Position numbers and translations under genes: made by a program
Shown: positions 43,088 to 54,192 of the stretch, in pieces
Position numbering within the stretch: position 1 is the first letter of the stretch
How the letters are laid out: the number at the start of each line of letters is the position of its first letter
NCBI GenBank assembly: GCA_020853025.1
Contig: JADYZP010000040.1
Span: 34,326 to 98,325 of the forward strand
Source: Burkholderiales bacterium
GTDB taxonomy: Bacteria > Pseudomonadota > Gammaproteobacteria > Burkholderiales > Casimicrobiaceae
Length of the DNA stretch: 64,000 bases
Direction: 5' to 3'
The notes under the pieces: model-generated
Told to the model about the DNA's origin: nothing
The model's database searches: none
What the model saw: only the letters and a program-made list of their open reading frames with translations

Positions 43088-43891
43088 CTAGCGCGCCGCC
43101 GCGATCACCTCGCGCAGCGCATTGAACACCCCCGGCGCGGCGGCGATCGCTTCGCTGCCACGCAGGAAATCGCGGCCACCGGCAAAATCGCCGACGCGAC
43201 CGCCGGCTTCGGCGACCAGCAGTGCGCCGGCCGCGATATCCCAGGCCCGGAGTCCCGTCACCCAGAAGCCGTCGAGGCGACCGGCCGCGACGCGTGCCAG
43301 GTCGAGCGCGCGGCAACCGGACTGGCGCAGTCCGGCGCAGGCTTCGGCCAGGCTGTTGGCGATAGCGAGTTGCGCGGCGAGCCCAGGATCGCCGCGTGGC
43401 GGCACGACGGTGCCGACCAGCGCGTCGGTGAGTCGCAGGCACGCGGAAACGTGCATCGCCGCGCCGTTGCAGAATGCGCCTTCGCCGCGCACGGCCGTGT
43501 AGAGCTCGTCGTGCAGCGGGTCGAGCACGACCGCGTGCGTGATGTCGTTGCCGTTCGCCAGTGCGATCGACACCGCGAAATAGGGAAATCCGTGCAGGAA
43601 ATTCACGGTTCCGTCCAGCGGATCGACCAGCCACTTGAGGCCGCTGCGTTCGCGCGCGCCTTCGATGTGTCCGGACTCCCGGCCGAGGATCGCGTGGTCC
43701 GGAAAGGCGCCACGAATGGTCGCGATGATCGCGTCCTCGGCTTCCATGTCGGCGCCGGAAACGATACCGCCATGTTCTTTGGAAAACGTCGGCAGGCGCT
43801 TCAGGTCGCGCTGGGCGTCGATGACGATGCTCGCCGCGCTGCGGGCGGCGCGGACGGCGACGGCAAGAAACGGGTCATGGGACGAAACGAT
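43088..43891 (-). CDS. suhB: Inositol-1-monophosphatase (SuhB-like) with apparent ATC start
   Basis: The family is clear: GRESGHIEGARERSG, WLVDPLDGTVNFLHGFPYFA and LRAWDIAAGALLVAEAGGRV carry the metal and substrate residues of inositol monophosphatases. The first ATG (43747) would drop the conserved N-terminus, yet the frame upstream still reads DPFLAVAVRAARSAASIVID, QRDLKRLPTFSKEHGGIVSG, which is normal SuhB sequence. No ATG, GTG, TTG or CTG suits it; an ATC at 43891 has GAAGAGG exactly six bases upstream and gives 267 residues, the length of E. coli SuhB. An in-frame TGA (stop of the flavoprotein gene) is 27 bp further up. Either ATC initiation or a start-codon mutation is implied. Confidence 0.85.
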   Translation of the reverse strand: MVSSHDPFLAVAVRAARSAASIVIDAQRDLKRLPTFSKEHGGIVSGADMEAEDAIIATIRGAFPDHAILGRESGHIEGARERSGLKWLVDPLDGTVNFLHGFPYFAVSIALANGNDITHAVVLDPLHDELYTAVRGEGAFCNGAAMHVSACLRLTDALVGTVVPPRGDPGLAAQLAIANSLAEACAGLRQSGCRALDLARVAAGRLDGFWVTGLRAWDIAAGALLVAEAGGRVGDFAGGRDFLRGSEAIAAAPGVFNALREVIAAAR

Positions 43892-43918
43892 GGCACACCT
43901 CTTCGCAGTGTTAGCGTG

Positions 43919-45082
43919 TCAATCCGGCGTCGACGCTGCAGCGTGCAGCGGCAATGCCGCGGGCACGACATACTTGGCCATGAAGCGCCGGTCGATCCAG
44001 TCCTTCCAGCGCCAGACCCAGGCGCCCTCGACGGTGAACGGGCCGCGCGTGGCGAGCGCATGCCGGTCGCCGATCGAAATGAGCGCCAACGCCTGCCGTT
44101 GCGGAACGAAGCGACGAAGAGGGCGCCCGTGCGCCGATCGCCGAAGATTGGCGGCCAACGGCGGTCCCTGGCGGACCGCGAACACGCCGGACTTTGGCCG
44201 TGGACGGCCGACCTGCGACGCGCAATCGCCGGCGGCGAAAACGAAGGCATGCGACGTCGAACGCAGATGATCGTCGACGCTGACAAAACCGCGTTCGTCG
44301 CAGGCGAGCCCGGTGCCGGCGAGCCAACGTGGTGCGGCCGCACCGGTCGCCCAGACGATGTAATCGGCGGCGACGCGGCGGCCGAGCGTGACGACGACGG
44401 CACCGGCTTCGACGGCGATCGCGCCGCTGGAGAGGTGCAGCACCACGCCACGCGCGACGAGGACGCGGCCGAGCTTCCGGCGCACGGCGGCCGGGTGGTG
44501 GGGCAGGATGGACGACGAGTCGGTGATGAGCGCCAGGCGGGGTGCCGCCGTGCCGAGCGTTGCGCTGAACCTGTGTTGCATCGCGAGCGCCAGCTCCACG
44601 CCACCGGCGCCGCCGCCGACGATGGCGATTCCGCGCAGCGTGCCGTCGGCTGCCCGCGCCTCCATCTGCGCCCATTGCGCGAGGAATGCCGCCACCGGCT
44701 TGACGGGGATAGTGAAAACGCGCGCGCCGGGAACGCTCGTGTCCGGCGCCGATCCGACGTCGATCGACAGCAGGTCGAACGCCACGCGCTCACCGGACGC
44801 CAGTGCGGCGATCCTGGCGTCGAGGTCGACGCCGACGATGCGGTCGATGACGAAGCGCGCACCGGCCCAGGTCGCGAGCGGGGCAAGTGCGATGTGCGCC
44901 TGCTCGCGTGTGTAGTGGCCGGCGACGAGGCCGGGCAGCATGCCGGAATACGCGGTCGACGGATCGGGTGAGACCAGCGTCAGCGCGACCATCGGATCGC
45001 GCCGCAGCGCGAAACGCCGCAGGACCTCGACGTGGCTGTGGCCGCCGCCGACCAAAATGATGCGCTGTTGCCGGACACCCAT
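43919..45082 (-). CDS. Pyridine nucleotide-disulfide oxidoreductase, SelD-N-terminus-like (TIGR03169 type)
   Basis: A 387-residue FAD/NAD-binding protein. [20 protein letters not shown], then [40 protein letters not shown] for the second nucleotide, and [20 protein letters not shown] near the FAD C-terminal motif. The [11 protein letters not shown] opening and YSGMLPG are diagnostic of the subfamily found fused to the front of some selenophosphate synthases and also alone. No redox-active CxxC is seen, so it resembles type II NADH dehydrogenases in layout. Here it stands alone, with no selD nearby. ATG 45082 is at the homology start. It is divergent from coxS. Confidence 0.82.
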   Translation of the reverse strand: MGVRQQRIILVGGGHSHVEVLRRFALRRDPMVALTLVSPDPSTAYSGMLPGLVAGHYTREQAHIALAPLATWAGARFVIDRIVGVDLDARIAALASGERVAFDLLSIDVGSAPDTSVPGARVFTIPVKPVAAFLAQWAQMEARAADGTLRGIAIVGGGAGGVELALAMQHRFSATLGTAAPRLALITDSSSILPHHPAAVRRKLGRVLVARGVVLHLSSGAIAVEAGAVVVTLGRRVAADYIVWATGAAAPRWLAGTGLACDERGFVSVDDHLRSTSHAFVFAAGDCASQVGRPRPKSGVFAVRQGPPLAANLRRSAHGRPLRRFVPQRQALALISIGDRHALATRGPFTVEGAWVWRWKDWIDRRFMAKYVVPAALPLHAAASTPD

Positions 45083-45342
45083 CGCTATTTCATCCGCGAC
45101 CGCATCTTTGGCAGCGTACTCCCATTGTCGTCGCTGCGTTCCGCCTCCCCTTCCGAGAATCGCGGCGGGAAGCGTGGCCGACGATGTCATCTATGCTACA
45201 CGACGGGCTCGCCGCCGGCGCGGCGACCAGTGCCGGTGTCGCCACCGGCGCATTGCCGTCGCATCGCTCGCGCAGTATCCTACCCATTCGCAACGTGCAG
45301 TCGTCATCCACGGCCGTCACCGGCCGCTTCGAGGAGAGTCCC

Positions 45343-45816
<474 letters not shown>

Positions 45817-45831
45817 CGGAGATCACATAAT

Positions 45832-48198
<2,367 letters not shown>

Positions 48199-48219
48199 CC
48201 GGTAACGAGGATCGACATC

Positions 48220-49011
48220 ATGTACAGCTTCGAACTGAAAAAAGCCGATTCGGTCGCCGACGCCGCCGCGCTGATCAAGGAGACCGGGGGCAAGCCGCTC
48301 GCGGGTGGACAGAGCCTCGTCGCCGCGATGAAGATGCGGCTCGCGCAACCCGGCACGCTGGTGGAACTGTCCGGCATCGCCGAGTTGCAAGGCATCCGCC
48401 GCGAGGGTGACGCGATCGTCGTCGGCGCGATGACCCGGCACGCCGAGGTCGCCGCGTCGGCCGCCGTCAAGTCCGCGATTCCCGCGCTGGCGATGCTCGC
48501 CGAAGGCATCGGCGACCGCCAGGTGCGCAACATGGGAACGCTCGGCGGCTCGCTCGCCAACAACGATCCCGCCGCCTGTTATCCGGCGGCTGTGTTGGGG
48601 CTCGGCGCCACCGTACACACGAACACGCGCAAGATCGCCGCCGACGAGTTCTTCAAGGGCATGTACGAGACGGCACTCGACGACGGCGAACTCATCACCG
48701 CGGTCAGCTTTCCGGTCCCGAAGAAGGCTGCGTACGTGAAGTTCGTGCAGCCGGCATCGCGCTTCGCGCTGGTCGGCGTTTTCGTCGCACAGACGGCGAG
48801 TGGTGTCCGTGTCGCGGTGACCGGTGCGGCGTCGAGCGTCTTTCGCGCCAGGCCCATCGAGGAAGCGCTGGCGAAGAGCTTTACCGCCGACGCCGCACGC
48901 GCTGTCAAGACCGCTGCCGACGGGCTCAACACCGACCTGCATGGCTCGGCCGAGTATCGCGCGCACCTCGTTTCCGTGCTGGCGGGGAGGGCGGTCGCGG
49001 CGGCGGGCTGA
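48220..49011 (+). CDS. coxM: FAD-binding medium subunit of CO-dehydrogenase-like enzyme
   Basis: A 263-residue FAD-binding protein that passes electrons from the small subunit to the acceptor. The two FAD pyrophosphate motifs KPLAGGQSLVAAMKMRLAQP and RNMGTLGGSLANNDPAACYP are intact. The C-terminal CO-dehydrogenase flavoprotein domain follows (FRARPIEEALAKSFTADAAR). It starts 21 bp after coxL and closes the structural operon. Confidence 0.93.
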   Translation: MYSFELKKADSVADAAALIKETGGKPLAGGQSLVAAMKMRLAQPGTLVELSGIAELQGIRREGDAIVVGAMTRHAEVAASAAVKSAIPALAMLAEGIGDRQVRNMGTLGGSLANNDPAACYPAAVLGLGATVHTNTRKIAADEFFKGMYETALDDGELITAVSFPVPKKAAYVKFVQPASRFALVGVFVAQTASGVRVAVTGAASSVFRARPIEEALAKSFTADAARAVKTAADGLNTDLHGSAEYRAHLVSVLAGRAVAAAG

Positions 49012-49116
49012 GGCCAGCGCCGTTGTGTGGACCGGAATCGGGTGTCAGCTCGGCGACGCTCGCGCTGCCCAACGCGAAACGGTCGTCAATCCGCAGCCGT
49101 CGTCGCAGCGACCCGA

Positions 49117-49731
49117 CTATTTCGTAACCGGCTGAGTTGTCACCTTCGTTGCGGGAGCCGCCGTCGACTTCGGGGCCGGCACGGAAGAGGGTTGGGTCGC
49201 GGGTCTCGCCGCCGGCTTCAGCGGCGCCTTTTTCGTCTTTGCTTTCTTCGCTGCGGCCGCGATTTCCGCCTTCACACTGCGCAGCACCTGTGACCAGATC
49301 GGGTGGCTGGCTTCGGCGGGCGCCAGCTCGAAGGAGGGGTCGGCTTCGAGCGCCTGGTGGAACTCCTCGCGGCAAGCTTTCTCGCGGCCGTTCACACAGA
49401 CGAGGAACGCGCGATATTTGTGCGCGCGCGCGATATCGGCGGGCGTGGCGAGGCCCATGTCGAGCGCCGACTGGAAGTACTTGGCCGCGGCGGTGTAGTC
49501 ACCGTCCTCGTAGCTCTTGACGCCGTTCGCGAGCTCGCTCTGTGCAGTCACCGGAGGCGGGACGACGACCGGCGGCGGAGCGGGTGGAGGAGGTATCACA
49601 GCGACCGGTGCCGGGGGTGGTTTCGTCTCGGGTGCGGTCTCGGGTGTGGGCTGCGTCGCGCATCCGGCGCAGACGAGTGCGGCCACCAGCACCGACGATG
49701 CCGCTGCGCGGCGCATGCGTGTCGAGTTCAT
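49117..49731 (-). CDS. tssQ: TssQ-like T6SS-associated lipoprotein
   Basis: A 204-residue lipoprotein: signal SSVLVAALVCAGC with lipobox Cys, a proline-rich spacer (PPPPAPPPVVVPPPV), then a TPR-like segment (ELANGVKSYEDGDYTAAAKY, ARAHKYRAFLVCVNGREKAC, SHPIWSQVLRSVK) and an Ala/Lys/Pro tail. The TPR part matches TssQ-family lipoproteins of betaproteobacterial type VI secretion loci. Its ATG overlaps the end of the kinase gene. No core T6SS gene is in the window, so the role may be independent of secretion. Confidence 0.72.
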   Translation of the reverse strand: MNSTRMRRAAASSVLVAALVCAGCATQPTPETAPETKPPPAPVAVIPPPPAPPPVVVPPPVTAQSELANGVKSYEDGDYTAAAKYFQSALDMGLATPADIARAHKYRAFLVCVNGREKACREEFHQALEADPSFELAPAEASHPIWSQVLRSVKAEIAAAAKKAKTKKAPLKPAARPATQPSSVPAPKSTAAPATKVTTQPVTK

Positions 49732-51296
49732 GGGAATTTGTGCTTGATCCTGACTACACCGTCGGCGACGACTTCGATCGTCTCACGATACGGAGGGAAA
49801 TCACCGTTGCGGATTTCGATGCTGTGTTTTCCCGGCGACAACTTCAGTTCCTGCAGCGGCGGCGAAATGCCGCGCTTGCGACCGTCGACATGGATTTCGC
49901 CCCAGGGAGCCACGGCCAATGCGACGCGGCCGGTTGGCCTGGGAGCCGCCGGCGGCGGCGGACTTGCCGCAGCCATAGCCGTCGTCTTTTCGTCAGGCGC
50001 AGGTGCTGCGGCCGCAGCGGCATCCGGCGCCGGAGTTGCCGATGCGGCGATGGTGGGCAATTCAGGCGAAGCCGGCAGCGTCGCTGCGTCCGCCGGAGCG
50101 GGCGCGACGCCGTCCGGCGTCGCAGGCGGCGCAGCATTCGGCGCGATGGCTGCGGCCACGGAACGCGACGCCCCGGTGCTCGATGCAGGCACGGCGATCG
50201 AATCCGGAGCCGGCGCCGGAGACGGCCACATCGCGACACCGATAGCGGCGGCGACGGCGAGCCCGGCCAGCGCGAGTGCGACGTAGACGAGTTTCCTGCG
50301 TGTGTCGTTGACGTCGATCGGCGGAGTCCACGTCGGCGCCGATTCTGCCTCCAGCAGCGGCGCTGCCCCGGTCGCGGCGTCCGCCTCGGCGAGCAGGGCA
50401 ACCAAGCCTCCGGTCGGATGCTCGAGCGCCGGCAGTGGCGCAGGTGCCACGCTGGTCAGTTCCAGTTCCCGGAAGTTGCGCAGGTCCGCCGCCATCTCCT
50501 GCGCATCCTGGTAGCGGTCCGCCGGATCCTTGGCCAGCGCCTTGCCGACGATGTGGTCGAAGGCGCGGGGTATGGTCGGGTTGTGGCTGCTTGGCGCGGG
50601 CGTGGGGTCGCTCAAGACCTGTGTCAGGATGCTGTTCAGGTCGACTCCGGAGAATGGCGGCACCCCGGTGAGCATTTCGTAGAGCACCGCACCCAGCGAG
50701 AAGATATCCGAGCGGCCATCGACCGGGCGCCCCATCACCTGTTCCGGCGATATGTAGCGCGGCGAACCGAAGACGTTGCCGGCCAGCGTGCGCGTCCCCG
50801 TCGGCAGCAGCGCGATGCCGAAATCGGTGATCTTCACCATGCCGTTGTGCAGCACCATGATGTTCGCCGGCTTGACGTCGCGATGGACGATGTGCTCATG
50901 GTGCGCGAAGGCCAGGCCGTCGGCGACCTGCGCGACGATGTCCACGATCTGCCCGTGCGGCAGCACCACGCCGGAGTCGAGAACCGTGCGCAGCGACTGC
51001 CCGTCCAAGAATTCCATCGCGATGTACGCGATCTCGCCCGACTTGCCGACGTCGTGGATGGTGACGACGTTCGGGTGGTTGAGGCGGCCGGCCGACTTCG
51101 CTTCGCGGAAGAACCGGCGCTCGAAGGCCTCGGTTTCGGCGTCGGAGAGGCCGATTGCGATGGTCTTGATGGCGACGATGCGGTCGATCAGCGGATCGCG
51201 CGCCTTGTAGACGACACCCATCGCACCTTGCGCGATTTCTTCGATGATCGCGTAGCGGCCGAGGGTCATCGGTGTCGTGCGCAGCGCCTCGGTCAT
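49728..51296 (-). CDS. PEGA-tailed membrane serine/threonine protein kinase
   Basis: A 522-residue Hanks-type kinase. The Gly-rich loop IAQGAMGVVYKA, Lys44 in VAIK, HRDVKPANIM (Asp140), DFG 158-160 and SPRYISPEQVMG are intact, so it should be active. After the kinase domain (about 1-275) come a linker, one membrane helix (336-357), a Pro/Ala-rich periplasmic stretch and a PEGA domain at the end (GEIHVDGRKRGISPP). ATG 51296 begins the homology. It forms an operon with the TssQ-like gene and is divergent from a PP2C phosphatase, resembling PpkA/PppA pairs of T6SS. Confidence 0.93.
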   Translation of the reverse strand: MTEALRTTPMTLGRYAIIEEIAQGAMGVVYKARDPLIDRIVAIKTIAIGLSDAETEAFERRFFREAKSAGRLNHPNVVTIHDVGKSGEIAYIAMEFLDGQSLRTVLDSGVVLPHGQIVDIVAQVADGLAFAHHEHIVHRDVKPANIMVLHNGMVKITDFGIALLPTGTRTLAGNVFGSPRYISPEQVMGRPVDGRSDIFSLGAVLYEMLTGVPPFSGVDLNSILTQVLSDPTPAPSSHNPTIPRAFDHIVGKALAKDPADRYQDAQEMAADLRNFRELELTSVAPAPLPALEHPTGGLVALLAEADAATGAAPLLEAESAPTWTPPIDVNDTRRKLVYVALALAGLAVAAAIGVAMWPSPAPAPDSIAVPASSTGASRSVAAAIAPNAAPPATPDGVAPAPADAATLPASPELPTIAASATPAPDAAAAAAPAPDEKTTAMAAASPPPPAAPRPTGRVALAVAPWGEIHVDGRKRGISPPLQELKLSPGKHSIEIRNGDFPPYRETIEVVADGVVRIKHKFP

Positions 51297-51497
51297 CGCT
51301 GTCCCTGCTTGGTGGATCGACGCCGGTCGAAACGGCATTGTCGTCGCGTGGACTCGGGGCACGGAGCCCTCTTATCCTCGGTACGGGTCGCGTCAGGCGT
51401 TGTGGGGTCGCGGCGCATGCAATACTTTCGCCTCTGGCGCGGCCCTTTGGCAAGCGAACCAGCCGCGGTATCGACGATTTTCCGGATTCATCGACGT

Positions 51498-52316
51498 ATG
51501 ACGCACGATTTCCTCGAAGTGGCAGCGATCACCGATGTCGGCAGCGTGCGGCAGTACAACGAAGACAGCATCGCGGTCGACGCCGCGAACGGCATACTCG
51601 CTCTGGCCGACGGCATGGGTGGACACCGTGCCGGCGAGGTCGCGAGCCGGATGGCGACCGAAGTGCTCATGACGGGACTGGTCGGCGCCATCGACCGGCA
51701 CCGGCCGGACGAGCACCGGCACTTCCCACTGCTCGAGCTTGAGCAAAGCATAAAACGCGCCAACCGAGTGATCCGCGACGCCGGAGGCGCCGATCCAAAG
51801 TGGCGTGGCATGGGCACGACGCTGGCCGCTGCGGTGTTTCACGACAATCGCGTCACACTCGGCCACGTCGGCGACTCGCGGATCTACCGGATGCGCGCCG
51901 GAAGGCTCGAATTGCTCACACGCGACGATACGCTGCTGCGCGATCAGGTCGAACTCGGGATGATCACGGCCGCGGAGGCGAGCCATTCGCGCAACCGCAG
52001 TCTCGTCACCCGTGCGCTGGGCATCGCCAGCGAGGTGCAACCGCACATTGTGCAAGGCGACGCCGTGCCCGGCGACTTCTACGTGCTCTGTTCCGACGGG
52101 CTCAACGATCTCGTCGCCGATGCCGACATCGAACTGATCGTGGACTCGCTGCAGGCGAACCTGCCGCTTGCCGCTCGCCAGCTCGTGCAGGCGGCCAAGG
52201 ACAATGGCGGCTTCGACAATGTTTCGGTCATTCTGGCGAGGGTACGCAGGCCTTTTCCGGCCGCCGGACGCAGAGGATGGCTGCGGCGCCTTCTCGCGTG
52301 GTTCCGGCGACCTTAG
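51498..52316 (+). CDS. pppA: PP2C-type serine/threonine phosphatase (PppA/Stp-like)
   Basis: A 272-residue metal-dependent phosphatase. The motifs TDVGSVRQYNEDSIAVD, LALADGMGGHRAGEVAS, GHVGDSRIYRMRAG, VLCSDGLNDLVAD and AKDNGGFDNVSVILARV supply the metal-binding aspartates. A short basic/Trp-rich tail (RRGWLRRLLAWFRRP) may contact the membrane. It is divergent from the kinase (201-bp gap) and is likely its antagonist. An earlier in-frame ATG at 51417 is possible. Confidence 0.93.
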   Translation: MTHDFLEVAAITDVGSVRQYNEDSIAVDAANGILALADGMGGHRAGEVASRMATEVLMTGLVGAIDRHRPDEHRHFPLLELEQSIKRANRVIRDAGGADPKWRGMGTTLAAAVFHDNRVTLGHVGDSRIYRMRAGRLELLTRDDTLLRDQVELGMITAAEASHSRNRSLVTRALGIASEVQPHIVQGDAVPGDFYVLCSDGLNDLVADADIELIVDSLQANLPLAARQLVQAAKDNGGFDNVSVILARVRRPFPAAGRRGWLRRLLAWFRRP

Positions 52317-52367
52317 CGATCTGCATCAGGATGAAACGAACCGGCTCAAGCACTTTTATCACCATAC

Positions 52368-52425
52368 GGGTCCGGCCTCAGCCCGACGCGGCGTCGCGCA
52401 AGGCTGAAGCCTTGCCCACAAGGAT
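52368..52425. repeat. Dispersed 58-bp palindromic repeat, copy 2
   Basis: Ungapped counterpart of 25159-25216, same orientation, nine mismatches. It keeps AAGGCTGAAGCCTTG intact and GGCCTCAGCC as the first core. It lies between the phosphatase stop and the FHA gene, 46 bp before that start. Confidence 0.75.
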
Positions 52426-52470
52426 TGGGCTTGCAGCGGCGATCACGCGCCGCGCGATGGATTCACTGAC

Positions 52471-53154
52471 ATGGCCAAGCTGGTATTGAGCACCGAAGGG
52501 TCGATCGTCGACCAGCGCTTCCTCGACGATGCGCGGTTGACCGTCGGCCGCGGTGCGGACAACGCGATCGTCGTCGACGATGCTGCGGTCGACGACTTGC
52601 AGTTCGCGATCGTCGTCGTCGGCAACGATCACATTCTCGAACACCTGGCGCAGGGCGCAGGCACGGTGGTCAACGGCAAGCCTGTCCGGCGCAGGATTCT
52701 GCAGCACGGTGATGTCGTCGAACTCGGTGTCTATCACCTGCGCTACGTCGATGCGAAGACGTCCTCCGCGTTCGATCTCGAGCGCACGATGCTGATCGCC
52801 GGCCTGCCGCCGCCGATGGCGGCGGTTGCGGGTGACGCCGCCGAGCGTACCGATTCCGACGCACCGCCGGCACGTGTCTCCACTGTGCATTTTCCGCGCG
52901 GCCGCGTCCGTTGGTCCGACGATACGGGTGGTGAACGGACGCAGGAACTCGACCGGGTGGTCGCGACATTCGGCGTGCCGGGAGTTCAACTCGCGGTCGT
53001 GACCCGGCGGCCGCACGGCTACTTCCTGACGCACGTCGAGGGCAGGGTGAGCGCACGCGTCAACGGCCGCTCGATCGGCACGCAGCCGCTGGGACTGCGG
53101 CACGGCGATGTCATCGAAGTGGGCGACGACAAGTTGCACTTCGAGATCTTCTGA
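52471..53154 (+). CDS. FHA-like protein with degenerate phosphopeptide site
   Basis: A 227-residue protein. Residues 1-95 form an FHA-like beta sandwich: LTVGRGADNAIVVDDAAVDD, then LQFAIVVVG, GTVVNGKPVRRRILQHGDVV. The usual GR-x-x-x-N and the NG turn are there, but the expected S-x-x-H (as in VSRRHARI) reads VDDLQFAI, so the phosphothreonine-contacting Ser and His are absent. A second FHA-like half is at the C-terminus (ARVNGRSIGTQPLGLRHGDV). It follows the phosphatase and precedes coxD, all rightward. Probably a target or scaffold of the kinase pair; binding may not need phosphate. Confidence 0.78.
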   Translation: MAKLVLSTEGSIVDQRFLDDARLTVGRGADNAIVVDDAAVDDLQFAIVVVGNDHILEHLAQGAGTVVNGKPVRRRILQHGDVVELGVYHLRYVDAKTSSAFDLERTMLIAGLPPPMAAVAGDAAERTDSDAPPARVSTVHFPRGRVRWSDDTGGERTQELDRVVATFGVPGVQLAVVTRRPHGYFLTHVEGRVSARVNGRSIGTQPLGLRHGDVIEVGDDKLHFEIF

Positions 53155-53262
53155 TCCACCGCCCGCTTCGACGACGCGTCGGGGCAAGCGCCGGGTACGC
53201 GTTGAGCGCCATCCGCGACAGTTGGTATGCTAGACGGCGAACACCACCGATTCCTCCCGCCC

Positions 53263-54192
53263 ATGTCGTCACCTATCGCACCGATTCCATTGCCCGCCAG
53301 CGTCGACGCCACGCTCGATCTCCTGTCGAAGCATGACTATGTCGCCGAGCGCCGCCTGGCGACGGCGGTCTTTCTGGCCCTCAAGCTCGGTCGGCCGCTG
53401 TTCCTCGAAGGCGAGGCGGGTGTGGGCAAGACCGAGATCGCCAAGGTGCTGGCGACGGGACTGGGCAAGCCGCTGGTTCGCCTGCAATGCTACGAAGGGC
53501 TCGATACCGCCGCCGCGGTCTACGAGTGGAACTACCCGCGGCAGATGATCGAAATCCGGCTGGCGGAAGCCTCCGGCTCGGTCGCCCGCGAAGTGCTGGC
53601 GCACGACATCTTCACGCCGCAGTTCCTGCTCAAGCGGCCGCTGCTGCAGGCGATCGATCCCGACGACGGCGTGGCGCCCGTGCTGCTGATCGACGAACTC
53701 GACCGCACCGACGAGCCCTTCGAGGCGTACCTGCTCGAGCTGCTGTCGGATTTCCAGGTATCGATCCCGGAACTCGGTGTCGTTCGCGCGCAGACGCCTC
53801 CGGTGGTCGTCATCACGTCCAACCGCACGCGGGAGATCCACGACGCGATCAAGCGCCGTTGTCTGTATCACTGGGTCGACTATCCGGATGCGGCGCGCGA
53901 GCTCGCGATTCTCCGCTGCAAGTGCCCGCATGCGCCGGAAGTGCTGGCGCGCGAGATCGTCGCCTTCACGCAACGCCTGCGTTCGATGGACCTGTTCAAG
54001 GCGCCGGGTATCGCCGAAACGCTCGATTGGGCCGAGGCGCTGCTGGCTCTCGATCGCGTTGCGCTCGACCCGCAGACCGTGACCGACACGCTGGGCGTGC
54101 TGCTCAAGTACCAGGACGATGTCGGCGCACTGTCGCCCGAGGTCGCCGCGCGGATCGTCGCCGAGGTGACCGCGGGAGGTGCGGCATCGTGA
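53263..54192 (+). CDS. coxD: MoxR-family AAA+ ATPase CoxD
   Basis: A 309-residue AAA+ ATPase. Walker A is GEAGVGKT (50-57), Walker B VLLIDELDR, with sensor sequence VVITSNRTREIHDAIKRRC. YEGLDTAAAVYEWNYPRQMI is typical of CoxD. In Oligotropha, CoxD helps mature the CO dehydrogenase active site. The start is ambiguous (ATG 53227 or 53263, neither with a clear ribosome site). It overlaps coxE by GTGA. Confidence 0.9.
   Translation: MSSPIAPIPLPASVDATLDLLSKHDYVAERRLATAVFLALKLGRPLFLEGEAGVGKTEIAKVLATGLGKPLVRLQCYEGLDTAAAVYEWNYPRQMIEIRLAEASGSVAREVLAHDIFTPQFLLKRPLLQAIDPDDGVAPVLLIDELDRTDEPFEAYLLELLSDFQVSIPELGVVRAQTPPVVVITSNRTREIHDAIKRRCLYHWVDYPDAARELAILRCKCPHAPEVLAREIVAFTQRLRSMDLFKAPGIAETLDWAEALLALDRVALDPQTVTDTLGVLLKYQDDVGALSPEVAARIVAEVTAGGAAS

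Noticed and set aside
49542..52316. 924-codon plus-strand frame across the kinase into the phosphatase
   Set aside because: Its first 650 codons are antisense to tssQ and the kinase; only the last 272 residues are real (PP2C).
49117..53154. Complete type VI secretion locus
   Set aside because: Only regulatory-type genes are present; TssB/C, Hcp, VgrG, ClpV and TssJ-M are absent from the window.
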